Below the pieces are notes generated by a model, which was not told where the DNA came from, made no database searches, and worked only from the letters and a program-made list of their open reading frames with translations. Both the position numbers and the translations under genes were made by a program. A DNA stretch of 64,000 bases from NCBI GenBank assembly GCA_030280995.1, contig JASXTE010000024.1:62001-126000 (forward strand), read 5' to 3'. Origin of the DNA: Hemileia vastatrix. Taxonomy: Eukaryota > Basidiomycota > Pucciniomycetes > Pucciniales > Zaghouaniaceae. Positions 57,580 through 64,000 of this stretch are shown here, piece after piece; within the stretch, counting starts at the first letter, position 1, and every line of letters begins with the position of its first letter.

Positions 57580-60500
57580 TTTCTCAATGATATTCATTTT
57601 CAATAATGTTTCAATATTATCTTCAATATCTTTTCTTTTTGATGGAGAAGCAGGATATGGTTTTTTCTTAAGGGAAGGAGGAATATCACTCAAATTACAG
57701 GATAAGGTAATTTTCATCTCTTCCTGAACAATTCCCAAGACATGAGAACCATGAGCAAAAGCCATAGGGAAAGAGGTAATAGAGGCAACAATAGAATCCT
57801 TTTGTTCACTAGTCAACTGATCACCAAAAGAAGCGGTATTTATTTCATGTAATAAATCATCCATTTCAGTTGTTGTTCTACCTTTACATTGGGTCAGTGA
57901 GTTACAAGATTTCAACAAATGCTCAGAAGGTCTAGGAGAGGAAATTTTGAATTTCCTTTTCCCATTCATTCCTAAGGTAAAGAAATTATTTGCTGGGTCC
58001 AGTTTCACACCAAACATGGTTAAAATATCATTTCCCATAATAAACCAATTGCTCAAATTATCATTTTTCATGACAACAAACTCACAAATAGCTCTGACAA
58101 AACCACCATTATATTTGAAGAATACAGAGGTTTTGTATTTGCCAATAGGAAATAAGGTAGAACCATACCCTCTCCATTTTTCAGAAGTTATAGGCAATAA
58201 TTTACTCAAATATTCCTTATCCACTGAAGCCAAAGCTTTTTCAGATACTACACTTCCTCCAGAACCAGAATCAAGAACTACATCAACAGTTTTACCATTA
58301 ATGATAACAGGTGCCTTTAAAGGGGATATAGGAATAGAATTGTTAGTAATATCTTTAATTATTTAAGCATTTTCTACTAAAGATAAATTCAATACACAAT
58401 CTTCAGATATATTATTTAAATAATGGACATCATGTTCCAACATTAAAACATCTTTAACAGATTCATTGTCATAGGAGATATTACTTTCACAGTCACTGGA
58501 AGAATTATTGACATCAAGTTCAACTTCATCAGTGTCTTCATTTTGTTCAACAAGATGAATTTTCTTGTCACAAACATGACCCTTCTGCCACGGTTTGTTA
58601 CATTTATAACAAGTATTTGTTGCATATTTTTTAGGTGCAACTGGGGCAGAGGGTTTACCAGATTTTTCTGGGAGCTTTGTAGAAGGTTTATTCTGATCAT
58701 TATAAGATTTACTAAGGTAATTCTTTGTTTCATATCTATGGTTGAGTAGTACTTCATTACAGATATTAATGAAAGAAGAATTTTCCCTTACATGCTCAGT
58801 TCTAGCAACAATCAAATCCCTAAGAGAATTTGGTAATTTATACAAGATTTTATCTCTTCAAATATCATAATCCATCTTTGGATCAATTGCTCTAAGGATT
58901 TTAGTTATTTTCATCAGAAAAACAATGGGCTTTTCAACAGAGGAGGATACATATCTAGTATTCTCATACAGTCTCTGCTGAGCTAACCTGAATTTTGAAC
59001 CACCAAACTGATTCTCAATCAAGGATTTCCAATCATTCCATGTATAATGATTGTTATCTAAGAGGACAGATTCATACCACATCAAGGCTACATTGGAAAA
59101 TAAAGAAATTAGCTTAGAAACAATTTCCTCATCAGGTAGTTTATAAGATCTCTTTAAATTATCAATTCTCTGGATAAAGTGTTGCCAATCAGAGGAATAA
59201 TCACCATCAAAGGTAGGATATTGGTCTAAATTAGGCCAATTTTTCTGACTACTGCGATGGTCCACTTTTTGGTTTGAATTATTCATTATTAATAATTCCT
59301 GAAGTTTAGCCAGGTGTTCAGAAATTTCATTATTTACAGAAACAGCTGGTGCATGACCATCACAAGATTTTTTGCTAGTAGCAAAAGATTTTACAGACTC
59401 ATTGTCAGTTTGTTTAATGGTTGAAATATGAGGAAGAAAGGATGAACTTTGCTCAGGTTTTTTCCCTTTATTTTTATGCAGCTTATTTACAGAAATCTCA
59501 TTTAATTCATTATTGATGGTTAAGGTTGAGAACTTTTCCTGCAGGTCAGACACATAGTTTCTTATTCTTGGAATTTCAGACATCTGGTCATTTACTTTTG
59601 CAAGAGATAGAACATTTCTGTCCTCAGAAACTGAGTGTTTGGTACTTAGTGCATGGAAATCATTTTTTAGCTTCTTAAACTCATTTTGCAGAGATTTTAT
59701 TTCATTCTTGAATGAATAATTTTCTTCAATAAGGGGTTTCAATTCACTCAAGGTCTTATGTAGACTGATATTTCTATCTGAGATAGCTCTATGGTCACTT
59801 CTTATTTGTTTTTGTTGACTAAGAACAATATTCAAGGATTCTTTGATTTTTAAATAAGCTGTATCTTGTACAGAAGAACTCACTTTACATTGCAAGTGTA
59901 AATTATTTAATCTATCATTTTCATGGATTAACACATCTCTCACATGTTTGTCTTTCACAATATTGAAATCAAGGGTATCTTTCAATATTTCTTCAGAAGT
60001 TTTTTCAATTAAGGTATAGATTTCAGGGGGAAAAGAATCATTTTTAATTGCAAGAGAGGGATTAATTAAAGATGTAGAAGTTAAATGTAAAGGCTCATCA
60101 AATTACAATTAGCTAATTACATCAATAGGGCTACTAGTTACAGGAAGCTGTCTTTTAACAGGTTTAACTGTTCTTTCACCATTTTCAATAATATTACCTG
60201 CAGAAGAAGATTTATTAGAAAACATACCCAAGTGACTATCAACCAAATTACTTACCATGGCAGAGGAGGAAACTTCCCCTGAGACTGGGTTTGGGATTGT
60301 GCTTGGGCCTTCTTTCTCCTGCCTTGTTGGTAGGGATGAGGAGGTGGATGGAAATTGGGTGTTCTGGATGGGCCAGGCTGATGATGAGGAGGGTGTTGCA
60401 CATTCTGTTGGTAGTGACTCATTAGATAATCCCATTTCCATTGCTCTACTTCCATAGTATTTGGATTTTGGATGGTTGAGCTGGGTGGCTGTGAAGGTTG

Positions 60501-60933
60501 AGCCTGAAACTGAGGCTGATTGGGAGGCAATTGAGGAGGGGCCTGGGCCTGAATCTGGTTCCTGAGTTCTTGGACCTGATCCCACAATGTGTCTACCTTT
60601 GCTTTGTATGTCATATTTTCTGTCTTCAACTCTTTTATATGACTGGATAGGTTTCTGATTTGTTGTGGCAGAGGAAGCTTTTTTATTTTGAAGCCTTTTG
60701 GAAGACCTTCTTGAGGCACTAGAGGCTTTACTTCCTTCTGTGGTACTGGGGGAAGGGGGTTTGGTTTGTTTGCATTTCCTGTCATTTCCACATCCTGCAG
60801 TATCTGAATTCTTTGTGTTAGTATAAGATTTTTTATGACCAACTTTAGAAGAACTTACAGTGTCAGCATCATAGTCAATTTCTATTTCATCCACTTGCAT
60901 TTTATCCATTTTTTCTGCCAAATTGTTGGACAT
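57580..60933 (-). pseudogene. G4 gag-protease with spliced 5' region
   Basis: Exon 1 is 60933-60859 (25 codons, acidic), intron 1 is 60858-60795 (64 bases; GTAAGT, TACTAAC, CTGCAG), and exon 2 is 60794-60256 starting DVEM. Exon 2 holds an LPKG-IKK-PLPQQ block, coiled coil HIKELKTEN, EQWKWDYL and PHPYQQGRRKK. Intron 2 probably runs 60255-60131 (GTAAGT to AGTAG). Exon 3 follows with a coiled coil, capsid (SSDWQHFIQRIDNLKRSYKL near 59150), zinc knuckle CYKCNKPWQKGHVC near 58590 and protease DSGSGG near 58265. Stops at about 60109, 60103, 58858 and 58363 disable it. Without splicing, the same frame is open from 60933 to 60109. Confidence 0.82.
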
Positions 60934-61635
60934 ACTAGTGGGAAGATTTTAATTTACTTATTATTTATTAAAAAAAATAATAAAAGTTAGTCAATAATTG
61001 CTCCAAATAATAAAAAAAAAATTTTATTAATTAAATTATAGAAAAAAAAAATTTCCAATATAAAGTAATAATTATAAAAAATTAATTTTTTTTTTAAAAA
61101 AAAATGGATTGCAAGGTTAAATTGGGAATAACAATCAAGTTAATTCAACCAATTAATTACCAATATTAAATATGGCAATATATATGGGACTAAGCACAAA
61201 GTACTTTTAAGTCAACCAAAATTAACAATAATTAATAATAATAATAAAAAAATTAAATTAATAATTCAATTTATATTAATAAAATTGTCAATTCTTCTAG
61301 GACTAAGAGGATTTAACACTCTATAATGGTCAACTAGGAAAAAAAAATATTTAATATTTGAACACTTACACTCAGTGAATCAGCAATTAAGCCACAATCA
61401 CTGTTATTGCAATAAAAATATAGTAATATGAGTGAGAGGCGCAAAGGTGAACTTACTATAGTGATTGAAAAATCACTTCAAAATAATATAAAAATTAATA
61501 TAATATAAACCTATAATATCGAACCCAAGTTCGAAACACAGTCGCGGCAAAAGTTTTGTTTTTGCTAGGTGGTCCGTGCGTTTTGTCGTTTGTCGCCAGG
61601 CTCAATCGTCGTCGTCGTTTGGAAAGGTCCCCAGT
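60934..61635 (-). other. G4 leader and primer-binding region
   Basis: AT-rich, no gene. The PBS candidate TGGGGACCTTTCC is at 61621-61633, two bases from the LTR. A stem of CTAGttGACC/GTCCTAG type is around 61295-61340. 61515-61545 aligns with the other leaders. Confidence 0.6.
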
Positions 61636-62772
61636 TGTCGGTCAGTCGTCTAGAAGAAGGTAAGAAAATTAGGAGAAAAGGAGGAGAGAGGGAGGAGGAC
61701 AAGGGAAAATAAAAGGTATAATTTGTAATAGTATTTTTAATTTTATTTAAGAGGGAAAACAACGGCGAGCAACTTTGAGAGATGACAAAAGCTTAGTATT
61801 TATTAATAATAATATTATTCAATGTAAGGGTTCTGCGCGGCAAACACTTTTAATTACTATCAGACTTAAAGCAACCTTTAATTTGTTTTATAGACTTTTA
61901 ATTAGATTTGTATTACTAATAAAAAATATAAATGTAATAAAATAGTTATTTAATTTGTTGAGTGTTTAATAAGTGATGAGGCTACAGGGGATTATCCAAG
62001 GCCCTTTTATAGGCAATGGGTCCTCTGAAGCGCTACTATATTTGTAAATACAATGATTAGAATGGAATAAAATAAATATATCAAAGAGTAAATGAAACAT
62101 AAAAATGTAGAGAAAAACATGAAACAAATAATTAAAACCCCAATTAAGAATCTAATTTCCCCGCCATTAATTCCCAAATCAGTAAGTGAAAATAGTGAAT
62201 AACTAAACAAGATTGGAACATAGGAACTATGAGAAAAATAATTCCAAACAGATGGTACAGTCTGATTAAAGGATATTTTTAGTGAAACAAAAAATACTTT
62301 GACGCAACAAAACATGTAATTAATCTCAATTTAGTATAAATTAATTTATTTGTTTTTTCTAACACAATTAAGGGTCAAAAGAAGCGTCATTAATTATTGT
62401 TTAATATTATATGAGAGGTGTTATTTAATATATAAATTTAAATAATTAATTTAAATATATTATAAGTCAATTTTACACTTATAATTATAATATATGTTTT
62501 TTCAATTAATTAAATATAAATTTATAATTATTAAATACATAAAAATGCGCCCTTATTTGTAGAATATATTATATTATGTTCAATTTAACTGTATATAAAA
62601 ATTTATATAACCAATAAATTTAATGTAACACTTGTATATAATAAAATACTTATATAATTTTATTATGCAATAAAATATTAAGTTATATTCATTAAATACA
62701 ATTCTTACCCACTATTTCAGGTTTTATAAGTTACATATCATTTACTGGACTCCTGGAATAGCCTGGCTGACA
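61636..62772 (-). repeat. G4 5' LTR (1137 bp)
   Basis: Starts TGTCGGTCAG. Very similar to its partner with a two-base length difference. TATA box (minus) at 62004-62011. Confidence 0.95.
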
Positions 62773-62777
62773 GCTAT

Positions 62778-63312
62778 GGTTGTGTTAGATAGAAGTTTTA
62801 GATTATTTTCTTTTTTCTCTTTTTTTTTCTTTTAATTTTTTATGGGGGTTATTAGGATGTAAAGAGGGGAAAAAATAACAAAATTAAATTATATGGTGTC
62901 ACCATATCAGGGTCACCTGGATGTGGGTAAGCATTGGTGGGGAAAGGCTAATCAATTGGCTGGGCAATGCTATTTTCTTTTTTATCTCTATCTGATTTTT
63001 TTATTATTTTCTTTGATTTCTATTTATTTCATCTTTTCTTTCTTGATATTATTTTTCTTAATTTATTTTTTAATCTCAATTCATTTAAAAATTATTTAAA
63101 GGTGTACCACATCAAGGTTCACTTGGATTTGAGTAAGGTATCAGGGGATCAGCTCATTAATTGGCTGGGAGATACCATTTGTAATTATTATTTATCTCAT
63201 CTCATTATTATTTATTTCATTTTAATTTCTCATCTCTCATATTTTTTGGGTAATTTTGTTTAATTATTTTCAAGTTTTTTTTAGTATGTTAGTAGTTGAA
63301 GTAAAAAAATAA
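62778..63312 (+). other. H 3' region after G4
   Basis: No gene. Two related segments of about 75 bases (from 62895 and 63101; GGATGTGGGTAAGCATTGG-type, then AATTGGCTGGG) match the G6 3' region near 24653-24716 on the other strand. This supports one continuous H element across all the insertions. Confidence 0.65.
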
Positions 63313-64000
63313 TAAAAATAAAAATAAAAATAAAAATAAAAATAAAAATAAAAATAAAAATAAAAATAAAAATAAAAATAAAAATAAAAATAAAAATAAA
63401 AATAAAAATAAAAATAAAAATAAAAATAAAAATAAAAATAAAAATAAAAATAAAAATAAAAATAAAAATAAAAATAAAAATAAAAATAAAAATAAAAATA
63501 AAAATAAAAATAAAAATAAAAATAAAAATAAAAATAAAAATAAAAATAAAAATAAAAATAAAAATAAAAATAAAAATAAAAATAAAAATAAAAATAAAAA
63601 TAAAAATAAAAATAAAAATAAAAATAAAAATAAAAATAAAAATAAAAATAAAAATAAAAATAAAAATAAAAATAAAAATAAAAATAAAAATAAAAATAAA
63701 AATAAAAATAAAAATAAAAATAAAAATAAAAATAAAAATAAAAATAAAAATAAAAATAAAAATAAAAATAAAAATAAAAATAAAAATAAAAATAAAAATA
63801 AAAATAAAAATAAAAATAAAAATAAAAATAAAAATAAAAATAAAAATAAAAATAAAAATAAAAATAAAAATAAAAATAAAAATAAAAATAAAAATAAAAA
63901 TAAAAATAAAAATAAAAATAAAAATAAAAATAAAAATAAAAATAAAAATAAAAATAAAAATAAAAATAAAAATAAAAATAAAAATAAAAATAAAAATAAA
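63313..64000 (+). repeat. Pure TAAAAA hexanucleotide microsatellite
   Basis: 688 bases of perfect TAAAAA units (about 114) up to the window edge. It lies where G6 has an A-rich tract in its 3' region. Its true length is unknown. Confidence 0.97.

Larger units (their letters stand above)
49040..62772 (-). mobile_element. G4: Ty3/gypsy chromodomain-type retrotransposon, split by G5
   Basis: The LTRs are 49040-50178 and 61636-62772, target duplication GCTAT (49035-49039, 62773-62777), PPT against the left LTR, PBS 61621-61633. With G5 and one CCCAC removed, the gag and pol frames join exactly. The whole coding frame then carries only about four in-frame stops and no frameshift, so it is the best-preserved autonomous-type copy here. 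Confidence 0.95.

Noticed and set aside
60197..60255. CTGCAG acceptor at 60198 as the end of gag intron 2
   Set aside because: Joining exon 2 there gives TGG TAA at once; the later AGTAG acceptor keeps the frame, and the equivalent in G3 also works.

Overview
The window contains only transposable elements. I found no cellular gene, rRNA or tRNA. It is AT-rich, with spliceosomal introns of about 55-75 bases (GTAAGT donors, one TACTAAC branch site), Ty3/gypsy LTR retrotransposons, PIF/Harbinger DNA transposons, and a Tet-like 2OG-Fe(II) oxygenase of a type I know mainly from Puccinia-like fungi. I infer a basidiomycete fungus, most likely a rust (Pucciniales) with a large transposon-swollen genome. 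The species cannot be named from sequence alone.

Layout. G1 (1-5503, minus) is the decayed 5' part of a chromodomain-type gypsy element cut by the window edge. HB2 (5643-7220) is a small non-autonomous Harbinger-like element carrying a G/T-rich minisatellite. From about 7.2 kb to the end runs one plus-strand background element, H. It is a pol-less relative of G6, with a gag-like gene and an acidic repeat ORF. Other elements split it: solo LTR F at 10387/20316, G3 at 20574/48749 and G4 at 49039/62778. F holds G2 (11326-20032). The left LTR of G3 holds the Harbinger element HB1 (20752-38937) and, near its right end, a solo LTR of the G2 family (39934-40724). HB1's transposase gene is split by the 12-kb gypsy element G6 (21522-33565). 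G4 (49040-62772) is split by the young non-autonomous element G5 (53025-57574). H ends the window in a pure TAAAAA microsatellite. Target-site duplications (TSDs) support most junctions: GTAAC for F, G2 and G3; GCTAT for G4; CCCAC for G5; CTGGC for the solo LTR; ATT for HB1 and HB2.

How the genes work. G1-G4 encode Gag, protease, RT, RNase H, integrase and a C-terminal chromodomain. The N-terminal part of their gag is spliced: a short first exon joins an exon in another frame. G5 keeps only the N-terminal and coiled-coil part of Gag plus the chromodomain tail, and shares PBS position, PPT and LTR ends with G2-G4, so it probably moves on their proteins. G6 is a separate gypsy lineage with a tRNA-Lys-type primer site, a likely -1 frameshift between gag-pro and pol, and dozens of similar short hairpins. 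HB1 encodes a DDE transposase, a three-exon Myb/SANT-like protein and, between them, a Tet-like dioxygenase remnant.

The best candidates for something undescribed are the Tet-like oxygenase inside a Harbinger element, the splice-controlled frame switch in gag, the covarying hairpin families in G6/H and in the G1/G2 leaders, and an inverted repeat in H hit twice at the same nucleotide by LTR elements.
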